Positions 33,352 to 43,981 of a stretch of 64,000 bases of DNA are shown here, one piece after another. Below the pieces are notes generated by a model that was not told the DNA's origin, made no database searches, and was given only the letters and a program-made list of their open reading frames with translations. This DNA comes from Symsagittifera roscoffensis (taxonomy: Eukaryota; Xenacoelomorpha; Acoela; Convolutidae). The stretch is from positions 3,536,001 to 3,600,000 of the forward strand of contig NC_087068.1 in assembly GCF_963678635.1 (NCBI RefSeq), in the 5' to 3' direction. The number at the start of each line of letters is the position of its first letter. Positions within the stretch are counted from its first letter, which is position 1. The translations under genes were made by a program, and so were the position numbers.

Positions 33352-34692
33352 TAACAAGAAATACTTTTGCATTTTGGGAATGAACAATTCAAATTATCAA
33401 AAGTTCTGGCCAGCTTCAATTTAGAGCCAATATCCACTGTTCATGTTTTTTCACGAAATAAAAAGTCGAGAAGTTTGACAAGTGCTGGTTGTGCTATCAA
33501 TACTCGAGCAGATGGACAGTAAGAGATGTGCCATTGAAATTAGAGACTCAAATGGATCAAGATCGTTATCATCTTTACTGCCAAATAAATTGAACTCAAA
33601 TGTCGAAGATGTAACTCAAATCGTGACTCGAGTTCTGTCGATGGCTTGTCGCAAAATTTTATTCGTAACAAATTTGACACTGACACCTATCTTACGTCAA
33701 ATTGGCGCTTGGATTGAGTGCAATAACAGAGTCGATATCATTATCACAACAAGGAGAACAACTTCGGGAGAAAGTTTGATTCAGATCTGTGGTTTATTGC
33801 TATAAGTACTTGCAAAATTTTCAAATGAAAAAACTTACGGCGATATGGTAATCTTTTATCTTGACAGAAAAGCATTTTGAATCGAGGATTTGATACTATC
33901 GCTTCGAACTATAAAATGGCTGAAAACAAAACAGGCTGTTACAACAAAGCTTTCCCCTGTCATAGGTCAACGATGGCATGTTTACTAATTCTGAAAAATT
34001 CGAATTCAATGAAAAAGTATGAAAAATATAAAATCTTACTCCAGCTCTCGTATTATGAAAGAAATTGCTCCAAAAATTGAGAGATCTGCTGTGCAAAGAA
34101 TAATTTATGCCTTTAGACATCATTATACAAGAAATTCAATCTGGCTGCTCGAAAACAATGTGGGATCAGAAGAAGACTTATTGTTTAAATTTTACAAATC
34201 ACGTTTCAAAGTATTTCTTAGTTTTCTGATTTGGCTTGTCGTACAAAACTCCTGCGAGAACGTTTCTACAGAAAATAGTGAAAACGATAACAATATTGAT
34301 ATGAGTATTGTATTTGAACTCATAAACAGCCTCGTATCAAAATTTTATTCGCTTTGAGTCCAGCATTGACGATGAAAATATTATTGTTGAAGCAATAAAA
34401 ACCGAAAATACATTAAGAAGAACACTTTATCAGTTGAAAAATTACGCAGAATCTGAAGATTTATTTGATGATACCTCTTCAGCTGGCCTGCAAATGAATA
34501 TTCATAAATTTGGCTTTAAGTAAGGCATTTTGAACGCTGCCTGGTTGTGCGCAAAAGCTGATTTGATGTTTGAGTATATCCGAAAGTTCCGGCAGTTTTG
34601 GAAGGTTCTTTCACTGGAATTTGCGCTGTTCAACAAATACATTGACGCACCACTTACTTGTATTGAAATTTTTTTTCGAAATTTAATCCCTA
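33352..34692 (+). pseudogene. Pseudogene copy of the 35588-37925 gene
   Basis: Long stretches match the downstream gene nearly base for base (EQMDSK.CA.EIRDS.GSRSLSSLLPNK; GSEEDLLFKFYKSRFKVFLSFLI). It is disabled several ways. The acceptor TTTTAG of the intact copy reads TTTAC here. A stop ends the first frame at about 33805. Roughly 530 bases present in the intact copy (about 36189-36717) are missing near 33925. A frameshift occurs at about 34020 and another (an extra TT) near 34357. Similarity ends at about 34692 in the middle of the gene. Confidence 0.85.
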
Positions 34693-35154
34693 TCTTACAA
34701 TACATATGCTTTTAAATTGTAAGATAAATTTCAATATGTCAAAAAAATCTTACCAACATTTCAGACCATTAAAATTTTGGACTAACGGGCCAGTTACAAA
34801 AGCTTAAGAATTTTCTTCAGAATTCTGAGTGAACTATGAAATAGTATCTCATACAATTAAAATTCAAATGCGAGTATCTGTGAAATTTCTTTCCCTCAAC
34901 CAATGGGGTTTTTATTTTGAAAAAACCTTTGGTTTTTGTGCTTTTGCAACATTTTATTTTCCCGCAAAACATGAAAAAGAGTTTAAAAGTTTTTGAAGGA
35001 AAAAGGCTTATCCTATAATTTTCATATATGAAAAAAATGCTTATCGTTGAGTTTTTTACAATTTTTTGTACTTATACAATTGAACGAAGTTGCAGGGAAA
35101 CATTTTTCCATCTATCAAAAATGTATGAAAAACGTTTATGGTTCACCTGGGGAG
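34693..35154. other. Spacer between the two gene copies
   Basis: AT-rich, no coding frame. Confidence 0.4.
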
Positions 35155-35280
35155 TTGATAACTAACTGTGTAAGTTTTTGTTATAATAATGCCAAATAGA
35201 ACTCAACACTGTCATCAGAAGAGAACACAAAGGACTTTATTTAAGTGGTTCTATGTTATCTAATTTTCCGAACAAAATTT
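35155..35280 (+). repeat. LTR-like segment, copy 2
   Basis: TGATAACTAACTGTGTAAG, CAACACTGTCATCAG, AGAACACAAAGGACTTTATTT match 30475-30600. Both are in plus orientation, 4.7 kb apart, bracketing the gag-protease remnant and the pseudogene. It could be a solo LTR or the 3' LTR. Confidence 0.4.
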
Positions 35281-35587
35281 TATTGGTTAAAGAAAAATGT
35301 TTATTTTTTTTACTCCAGTTGTCTCCTACGATAAAAGTAAATGCAAGAAAACGTGCGTACTAAATTTTTTCTTTGGAAAATTGCTACATGTAAGAAACGG
35401 AAACATGGTTTTACCTTTTCAATAAAAAAAGAGTGTAAATTAAATGTTTAGGTTATTTGTAAAGGAAGCTTCCATATTTTAGTTTTGAATCGTCATATTT
35501 TTTATCGAGTCCTTTATTGATCTTTTAAAGTGTGAAGTGTTTTAGCCACTTGCTATTAAGATCAGAAAGTTTTTGAGTGGGTTTTAG

Positions 35588-37925
35588 AAATCAGTTTAGT
35601 AACAAGAAAAACAATTGCGTTTTAGGAAGGAATAATTCATTATCTCAAGAATTCTGGTCAGATGATGCAAGAAAAATTATTGAAAGCTTAATTCCACAGT
35701 TCATATTTTTCCACGCATTAAGAAGTCGAGAAGTTTCAAAAGTGCTGTTTTCGCTATCAATCCTCGAGCAGATGGACAGTAAGAGCTGTGCCCTTGAAAT
35801 TAGAGACTCATATGGATCAAGATCGTTATCTTCTTTACTGCCAAATAAATCGAACTCAAATGACGAAGATATAACTCAAATCGTGACTCGAGTTCTGTCC
35901 ATGGCTTTCCGCAAAGCTCCATTCGAAGCAAAATTCGCAATGAAACCTATCTTAAGTCAAATTGGCGCTTGGATTGAGTGTAATAACAGAGTTGATATCA
36001 TTATCACAACAATGAGAACACTTTCGGGAGAAAGTTTGTTTCAGATCTGTGATTTATTGCCATTAGTACTTGCAAAATTTTCACATGAAAAAACTTACGG
36101 CGATATGGTAATGACTTATCTTGACGGAAAAGGCATTTTGAATCGAGGATTTGATACTATCGCTTCGAACTATGAATGGGCTGAAAAATTAATGCATCTG
36201 ATGGTTGAGTCATACTGCGAAAATATTCTGAAATGGGAACTGAGTCTTTTTTTTTATGAAACAAAAATTGTCCATGCAAATAGTTATTTTGCCAGTTTTA
36301 TGAGCAATTACAGACTTCGTGGCCGATTTCCATGCCCAATCAGTTTGGAACAACAAGCAAACTTTAACCTTGTTACACTCAAATGCTCGATCCGTTTCTA
36401 TGAGTCAATACCTCTGGGTTTGGCACTCAAAAATGAATACTTGAGCTTTCTTAAAAGTGAGCAATGGAGCCAAGGACTTCTTTACAGTGCCTGCAAGACC
36501 GGAATACATAGAAATATTGAGTGGGTAATGGATTTTTTGAAAACTCTTGTAGAACCGAGCCTGCTTTGGGATATTGAACCTCTTAGTCATGGAGAACACT
36601 CGGTCGTTGCAGTGTTGATGTCTTCAGATGGAACTAACAAAGATATTTATTATGGATTGCTGACTTTGATAGATGCTAATCTACCTTTTAATTTCTTTTG
36701 GGATAATCTCAATTCACAAAGTTTTCCCCTGTCATATGTCAACGAAGGCATGTTTACTGATTCTGAAAAACTCGAATTCAATGAAAAAGTTATAAAATCT
36801 TACTCCAGCTCTCGTATTATGAAAGAAATTGCTCCTAAAATTGAGATATCTGCTGTGCAAAGTATAGTCTATGCATTTAGGCATCATTTTAAATCAAATT
36901 CAGTTGGGCTGCTGGAAAACACTCTGGGATCAGAAGAAGACTTATTGTTTAAATTTTACAAATCACGTTTCAAAGTATTTCTTAGTTTTCTGATTCGGCT
37001 TGTCGTACAAAACTCCTGCGGGAAAGTTTCTACAGAAAATGGTGAAAACGATAACATTATTGATATGAGTACCGTATTTGAACTCATAAACAGCCTCGTA
37101 TCAAAATTTTATTCGCTGAAGTCCAGCATTGATGAAGAAAATAAAATTGTTGAAGCAATAAAAACCGAAAATACAATAAGAAGAACACTTTATCAATTGA
37201 AAAATTATGCAGAATCTGAAGATTTATTTGATGATACGTCTTCAGCTGGACTGCAAAAGTATATTCATAAACTTGGCTTTAAACATGGCATTTTGAACGC
37301 TGCCTGGTCGTGCGCAAAAGCTGATTTGATGTTTGAGTGTATCCGAAAGTTACTGCAGTATCCGAAGGTTCTTTCACTGGAATTTGCGCTGTTCAACAAA
37401 TACATTGACGCACCACTTACTTGTATTGAAAGCTTTCTTCGAAATTTAATCCCATCGAAGGACGACTCGTTTAAATTTGTGTTCAATGCAGCAGGTTTGG
37501 AAAACTGCATTGAACTAACACTTAAATGGCACAGTTTCAATTTTTTGTTTCTGATTTTATACCCCTCATCATCAAAAAAACCATTTGTAGATTTCATCAA
37601 TTACGACTTATCCAGTACTAAGAGCGACAAACTAGATACCCACAAACACGTTTTAATTACCAAATTCTCCAGTGAAGGGTTACTGTACCGAGCGTGTGGA
37701 ACACTGCAACAGGAAAGCATTCAGTGGGCGATTGATTATCTTGCATCAATTGACAGGTGCTTAGTGGATATAGAAATGACTATGGTTTACGCAGACGACA
37801 ACACACTTCTGACCCACATTTTAAAAGCATTTTTGGACCGCTCAAATAATCAACATGATGAAATCACGGAAAAAGATGCAGGTTTGGAATTGACGAATTT
37901 CCGTTTATTCAGGATTTCAAAGTAG
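35588..37925 (+). CDS. Large helical-repeat protein, unrecognised family
   Basis: The frame is open for 782 codons from 35577, but the first codon there is GTG within a likely intron end. GGTTTTAG at 35587 is a good acceptor, and the first in-frame ATG is at about 35773. The phase after 35587 fits exon B, and an alternative acceptor (GCGTTTTAG at 35625) fits exon A. The protein is rich in Leu, Ser, Phe and Ile and has no signal peptide or clear membrane span. Segments near residues 298, 571 and 701 share a pattern, GLLYSACKTG, GILNAAWSCA and GLLYRACGTL, each followed by an amphipathic helix (WVMDFL, FECIRKLL, WAIDYL), like divergent ankyrin or similar two-helix repeats. Catalytic motifs are absent. 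It ends at TAG 37923. It is intact while its upstream duplicate is dead, implying constraint. Confidence 0.7.
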
Positions 37926-38123
37926 TAATACACCCAGGCTGAGGTGTTCGACTAATGATTCGGCCAAAATAATAGAAAAATCCTGGTTTTTGGGCCCAAT
38001 CTGGTACGGTCGAATGCTGGCTTTGGTCGAATCACAGTCAATTCGTGGAACGAACCAAAGTCGAAGCATGGTTTGAACAGTGTCAAATAGAAACAAGCAG
38101 GGTCAAATCAAGGATCAAAAACG

Positions 38124-38282
38124 GTTGATACATTAGTTTAGCAGTTTAATTTTTGGTTTTTCTCGACACCAAAATTGATGATACATTTGTTTATCTGTTT
38201 AATTTGTGGTTTTTCTCGACACCAAAATTGATGATACATTTGTTTATCAGTTTAATTTTTGGTTTTTCTCGACTCCAAAATT
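38124..38282. repeat. Tandem repeat, three units of 53 bp
   Basis: The phrase TTTTTCTCGAC(A/T)CCAAAATT recurs at about 38157, 38210 and 38263, with TTGAT(GAT)ACATTTGTTTATC(A/T)GTTTAATTT between. The units are nearly identical, so the array is recent. Confidence 0.85.
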
Positions 38283-38313
38283 TATGTAAAAACAGGAAAT
38301 TTTAAAAAGTGAG

Positions 38314-38544
38314 ATGTATTATCCGTATAGATCCTTTCACCTGTTGAAAGTTTCCCAATGTAGACACTGTAGATTAAAAATTACTCATCCAGATAAATAT
38401 GAATTTAAACCATGTGATTTTCTTTTGGAGAAAAAGTACGGCAAATATACGGCAATTTTTGTGGGTTGCCGAATTTTTTCTACGATTTTTATGCCGGATT
38501 TTTTCTACGAGAAAGTCGAAACATATCTTAACTCAACCAACTGA
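38314..38544 (+). CDS. Small ORF with CxxC pair, uncertain
   Basis: 76 codons from ATG at 38314. CRHCRLKITHPDKYEFKPC gives a C-x2-C followed 14 residues later by another Cys, and a fourth Cys lies further on (GCRIF). Such spacing can occur in zinc-binding folds, but no family is recognised. The frame has normal codon use for the region and lies just after the 53-bp repeat. It could be chance, or the start of a spliced gene. Confidence 0.25.
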   Translation: MYYPYRSFHLLKVSQCRHCRLKITHPDKYEFKPCDFLLEKKYGKYTAIFVGCRIFSTIFMPDFFYEKVETYLNSTN

Positions 38545-39619
38545 AAAGTAACTAAATTTTTTTTTGGGGATCGAGACGGTCAAGACATACCATAAGCTTT
38601 GGTTAAAGAATAAGTCGAGCACCTCGGTTCGGGTTAAGTCTCCAAAATCATGCGTGATGATTGGAAACAGTTTTGTGTTCTTTATTTGAAAACCCTGATG
38701 GAACTTTGTTTGGTTACAAATACAACAAGACTGCCCGTATCAGGGCGAAGCCCTGAATGTTCCGACTGCCTTTTAAGGTTTATGGAGTAGTAATAACATA
38801 AATATCATTAACAAATTGAATGTAACAAAAAAAATCTAAAAATTGAAATCTTTTCTATGAAAATCTTCCCCCCACACGCCATATAAACTACAAAAAAATA
38901 GACATTGCTCCTTGTAACAAATCAATTATGGCAAACAAGCTTCTTTCAACCAATTTGGAACGATTTCTAAGACGGATTAAATCTCCCCTAAATCCACCCC
39001 GAGCATAAATATTCCGTTACTTTCGTATCGAAAAGTCGGAACAATAATGGAGTTTGGCTTCATGTACTGAAATGAAACGTCAACGTTTATTCGCTTTTTA
39101 GATGAGCTGGTGCAATGCGTAGAACTACTTCTGGAAGAAGGTTTTTGTGTATCGATGATACGTCACAATACTAGGTACGGGGAGTTTGATATACTTTGCA
39201 GTGCCGCGGATTTAATCTTGTTAATTAAAAAAAAATTGGAACATTCTAAGTCGCTGAAAGCTTTGTACCTGAAAGTAAGCTGAAAATGTGCAGCGAACAA
39301 AAAACAAGGAGTCAGATTCATACCACACGGATAATGTCTCTAACGATGTACCCAGAAGAAAACATGAACCAAAGTGCAAATATATGATGTGGGAGTGAAC
39401 TGAAAAACTTTTTAAATCATTCATGAATTTCTTGAGAGGAAAAAAACCAAATTTGTTTCAAAATTGTTTTAAATATATATTTTTAATATTGTACATTTTA
39501 CTTTTTCTCTCTACTTTTTTTTATCAATAAGTACAATGAGATACATATCTTTCGTTTTCTTATTGTTAAACTGGTCTCGGTATAGTTACAATGACATTAT
39601 GAGTATACTGCATGCCGCA
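38545..39619. other. Non-coding, with diverged interspersed repeat
   Basis: AACAAGACTGC...CTGAATGTTCCGACTGC (38728-38773) is related, inverted, to about 55690-55765, so a repeat family is present. CGTTACTTTCGTATCGAAAA followed by GTCGGAACAATAA (39014-39046) is related to 33072-33098. No coding frame is supported. Confidence 0.45.
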
Positions 39620-41230
39620 TCCAGCTTCAAGCATTAATAATCGATTCTATTGTGACTTTTGTTTTGTGCTAATTTTGTGTGTTCACATGAACCAAAATGT
39701 GAGAAGACATCTCGCTTCAAAAGATATGCTTTTTGACAGAAAAACAATGACCCACAAGATGTAACTAAAATATACTACTGGTGGTGCAGAGTTACTGCAA
39801 AATAAGAGATTATCATCGATTTAAAACGAGTTTTTGTGAACTATAATCAAATAATATCGATTATACGAGATTGTTAATTGTGGAAAATATCACGATTATA
39901 ATCATTTATAAAACCTTTAAGCACCTAAAAAAATCAACATAATAATATGTTATAATCAATTACTTACGCCTAAACGTGAATTCGGGATGTATCAAATTAG
40001 AGAACTATAATGCTTAATATAGTCAGTTCTTTTTCAATCGAATGTACATTCAATTCAGTTAAAACAGTTTTTGTAAATACATTACACTGCCAGAAAATTT
40101 ACATTTTTCCCTTTCTCTCGCCGAAAAATTAAAGAAGTAATTTATAAAAACTGTTCGAAGTATTACAAAAAGCGATCCCCAGCTACTTAACTTGAACCTG
40201 CTATCAGCACTCAGTAAAAAGAGAAAAAAATTGATTATGTTATAATTATAATTGTTCTTGCAGCAAAATTATAAATATTTATGAGCGCCAATTTTAGATG
40301 TTTAAACAATTTATAATCCATTATAATGATAATTTTTTCGGTGACAATTTATTAAAGTATCGTCAATTATAATTGATTATAATTTTCCCGAAAACGTCTT
40401 ATAATTTATTATAAGAGATTATAATCACTTTTTCTATCAAAATGTTATTTTACAAGAAAAATGATATAATTAATTATAATTAAGCTATTTTGCATGAAAA
40501 CACAATAAAAATCAGTAAGAAGTAAGAAATCAGTAAACCATGGGCGGATAAGAGATTTTTTTGACGGGCGGAGGCTGATTTTCAAAAATTTCCAAACAAT
40601 TTATCGACCTTTTTTTAAGGTCGACCAACTTGACTTTCCGAGCTTCCCAAAGCACTTAAAAGACCCTGTTTCAGCAAAATTTTGTGCGCCGCAGGCAAAC
40701 TTTTGAAGAAACAGGCCAAAAACAGCTTTCTTGGGCATTTTTTGAAAAATGTTCACCAAAAAAAACGCGTTTGTTTTGGCGCGCGCTCCCCCTCAAAATT
40801 AGTTTTTACTGGCGCCAAAGTACAAAAAGGAATCCTTTGGGAGGTAGGGGGTCGAATCCCCGAAAAAAAGTCCGCCCCTTCCCCCCGCCCCCTCTCTAAA
40901 TCTGTCCTTGCAGTAAACAGTAAGAAACTGAACAGTAAACAGTAAGAACCAACTGAAAAGCACACAAAACAAAACAAAAATAAAACGAAATGAAGCGATG
41001 ACGTTTTTTGAATAAAAACGGTTTATAATCGATTAAAATGGATTATAATTCAAAAAAATATATTTTTTTCAAAAATAATTGATTATAATCAATTATAATG
41101 TTTTTTTTTGTTTCGAAAATTAGTAACAGTATAATCCATTTCCAATCGGTTTTAATCTCTTTTTTTGAAATTTATGGAGACTGACAATAAAAATCCATTA
41201 TAATCTATTATTTTCTCTTTTTACTAAGTG
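39620..41230. repeat. Palindromic ATTATAATC/GATTATAAT repeat field with C-rich core
   Basis: More than ten near-palindromic words made from TTATAATC and GATTATAA occur at, among others, 39845-39905, 40225-40245, 40310-40490 and 41020-41210. In the middle lies a C-rich patch (40860-40895, CCGCCCCTTCCCCCCGCCC) and a short CAGTAAACAGTAAGAA repeat (40910-40950). This is the same arrangement as 29400-30420. Open frames at 40682-40977 are compositional. Confidence 0.65.
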
Positions 41231-41873
41231 CGGGTACCCATTGTAAAATATACCCGGTTTACTCTAACTCATTATCTGCAAAGTAAAGAATATCAGACCA
41301 ATCAAATAGTGTTCTATTCTTCATAAAGGTTTGCCTCTTTTTTTGAAAAAAAGAATCAGGAGAATCTAAACACTGTCTAAAACTAATTTTTTCTTGAACT
41401 TAGTTGGCGAGTCGGTAAATTTCGAAGGAAGATTTTGTAAAGTTTGTCATAAATTGAATACATAAAAAAAAGTTTTCACTAAAGATCGTAATGCAAGTAC
41501 AGTTCATTGGGTTTGAGTAGAGTTACCCGAACAAAAAAATCCCAGTTTTATCGAAAGCAAAAGTATAACGACCGCAGTTTTTAACATTTTGAATATCTAA
41601 TTTTGTATTTTTTTTAAAAAAGCAAAGAAAAAAGCGGGCGCTGTTAATAAATTTAAGTGTTTTCCCTAGAAAGAGTTTTGTGCAATGTGCTCACAGCTCG
41701 TTTAACAAACCCCCTCACCCCGCCTGTTCATCAATCCGCCGTAGCTTACCAACCCCAACCGTTTACTACTCTCAAAAAAATTTTTATAATCCATATTCAT
41801 TCAATTACAATACATTTTTTCGAGAATTTTGTAAACAACAGAAATTATCTAATCGTTCTTTATTCATGAAACT

Positions 41874-42011
41874 CCAATGGCGATCGTGATTGAAGTGTAT
41901 GCAAAGCCTGTTTGAAAGAAGGCTTCGAATACGATGACCTAAACAAAGTTCACAGCAAACAACAAACGGTTATATAAGAACCCTCGCACTGCATATGAAA
42001 ATATTATAATG
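41874..42011 (+). promoter_or_regulatory. Promoter-like module, copy 1 (CCAAT, octamer-like, TATA)
   Basis: CCAAT at 41874-41878, ATGCAAAG (one base from the ATGCAAAT octamer) at 41899-41906, TATATAAG at 41971-41978 and an ATG at 42009, 38 bases after the TATA start. Order and spacing resemble histone-type RNA polymerase II promoters. The sequence after the ATG reads MNSTKSTTAP before running into the minisatellite. Confidence 0.4.
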
Positions 42012-42890
42012 AACTCAACTAAATCAACAACAGCACCCACCCGGGTCGATGTTCCAGACTCATGTCCAATCTTTCCAGACCAAAATTAGGCATGTCCAGA
42101 CTTTCGCGACCATGATGACCTGTCGCGACTTTCGCGACCGAAGCGAAGGTGGCGCGACCAAAACATCGCGACTCACCTTGGAATATGCAGACTTTTGCGA
42201 CCAAGGTTTGCCATTTGCAGACTTTCGCGACCAAAAAACTCAGGCGTGACTTTCCCGATCAATGCGGAAACCTGCGCGACCCTGCGGCTCAGAAAACAGC
42301 GCGACCGACACGACCAAAGAAGATCAGACCAATCAAATAGTGTTCTGTTTTTCATAACGGTTTGCCTCTTTTCTTTTTGAAAAATAATCAGAAGAATCTA
42401 AAACTAAATTTTTCTTGAACTTAGATGGCGAGTCGCTAAATTTCGAAAAAAAGATTTTGTAAAGTTTGTCAAAAATTAAACACATAAACAGACATTTTCT
42501 CAAAAGATCGTAATGCAAGTACAGTTCATTGGATTTGAGTAGATTTACCTCTAAAAAAAATCCGCTGTTTTAACCGACAGGAAAGTTATAACGACCGCAG
42601 TTTTTAACATTTTGAATATCTAATTTTGTATTTGTTTAAAAAAAAAGAAAAAAGCGGGCGCTTTTAATAAATTTAAGTGCTTTCCCTAGAAAGAGTTTTG
42701 TGCAACGTGCTCACAGCTCGTTTAACAAATCCCCCTTCTGCTTATCAATCCCCCGTAACTTACCAACCCTAACATTATGCTACTCTCAAATAGTATCTTT
42801 ATAATCCATTTTCATTCAATTACAATAAAACTTTTCGAGAATTTTGTAAACAATATAAATGCTATATAATCGTTCTTTGTTAATGAAACT

Positions 42891-43031
42891 CCAATGAGAG
42901 TCTAGATTGAAGTGTATGCAAAGCCCGTATGAAAGAAGGCTTACGATGAATTAAACAATTAAACAAAGTTCACAGCAAACAACGAACGGTTATATAAGAG
43001 CCCTCGCACTGCATATGTAAATATTATAATG
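42891..43031 (+). promoter_or_regulatory. Promoter-like module, copy 2
   Basis: CCAAT at about 42891, ATGCAAAG at 42916, TATATAAG at 42991 and ATG at 43029, again 38 bases from TATA. A 103-codon frame follows (43029-43340), starting MNSTKSSTAPTPVEVSQS and then dominated by the minisatellite-encoded repeat (RLSRPK). Confidence 0.4.
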
Positions 43032-43848
43032 AACTCTACTAAATCATCAACAGCACCCACGCCGGTTGAGGTCTCACAGTCATGTACAGATTTTCGCGAC
43101 AAGTTTTTTGGCATTTCCAGTCTTTCCAGACCAAAATTAGGCATGTCCAGACTTTCGCGACCAAAATTTGCCATTTGCAGACTTTCGCGACCAAAAAACT
43201 CAGGTGTGACTTTCCCGACCAATGCGGAAACCAGCGCGACCCTGCGGCTCAGGAAACAGCGCGACCGGCACGACCAAAGAAAATCAGACCAATCAAATAG
43301 TGTTCTGTTTTTCATAACGGTTTGCCTCTTTTGTTTTTGAAAAATAATCAGAAGAATGTAAAACTAATTTTTTCTTGAACTTAGATGGCGAGTCGCTAAA
43401 CTTCGAAAGAAGATTTTGTAAAGTTTGTCATAAATTTTACACATAAAAAGACATTTTCTCAAAAGATCGTAATGCAAAAACAGTTCATTGGGTTTGAGTA
43501 GAGTTACCTCTACAAAAAAATCCGCACTTTTAACCGACAGGAAAGTTATAACGACCGCAGTTTTTAACATTTTGAATATCTAATTTTGTATTTAAAAAAG
43601 AAAAGAAAAAAGCAAGCGCTTTTAATAAATTTAAGTGCTTTCCCTAGAAAGAGTTTTGTGCAACGTGCTCACAGCTCGTTTAACAAATCCCCCTTCTGCT
43701 TATCAATCCCCCGTAGCTTACCAACCCCAACATTATACAACTCTCAAATAGTATCTTTATAATCCATTTTCATTCAATTACAATAAAATTTTTCGAGAAT
43801 TTTGTAAATAATAGAAATGCTATATAATCGTTCTTTGTTAAGGAAACT

Positions 43849-43981
43849 CCAATGAGAGTCTAGATTGAAGTGTATGCAAAGCCCGTATGGAAGAAGGCTT
43901 ACGATGAATTAAACAAAGTTCACAGCAAACAACGAACGGTTATATAAGAAACCTCGCAGTGCATATGTAAATATTATAATG
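43849..43981 (+). promoter_or_regulatory. Promoter-like module, copy 3
   Basis: CCAAT at 43849, ATGCAAAG at 43874, TATATAAG at 43941 and ATG at 43979, with the same 38-base spacing. The module is absent from the later short units. Confidence 0.4.

Noticed and set aside
42959-43315. 118-codon minus-strand frame repeated across array units
   Set aside because: It consists of repeat-unit sequence and is not preserved across all units. A product is unlikely.
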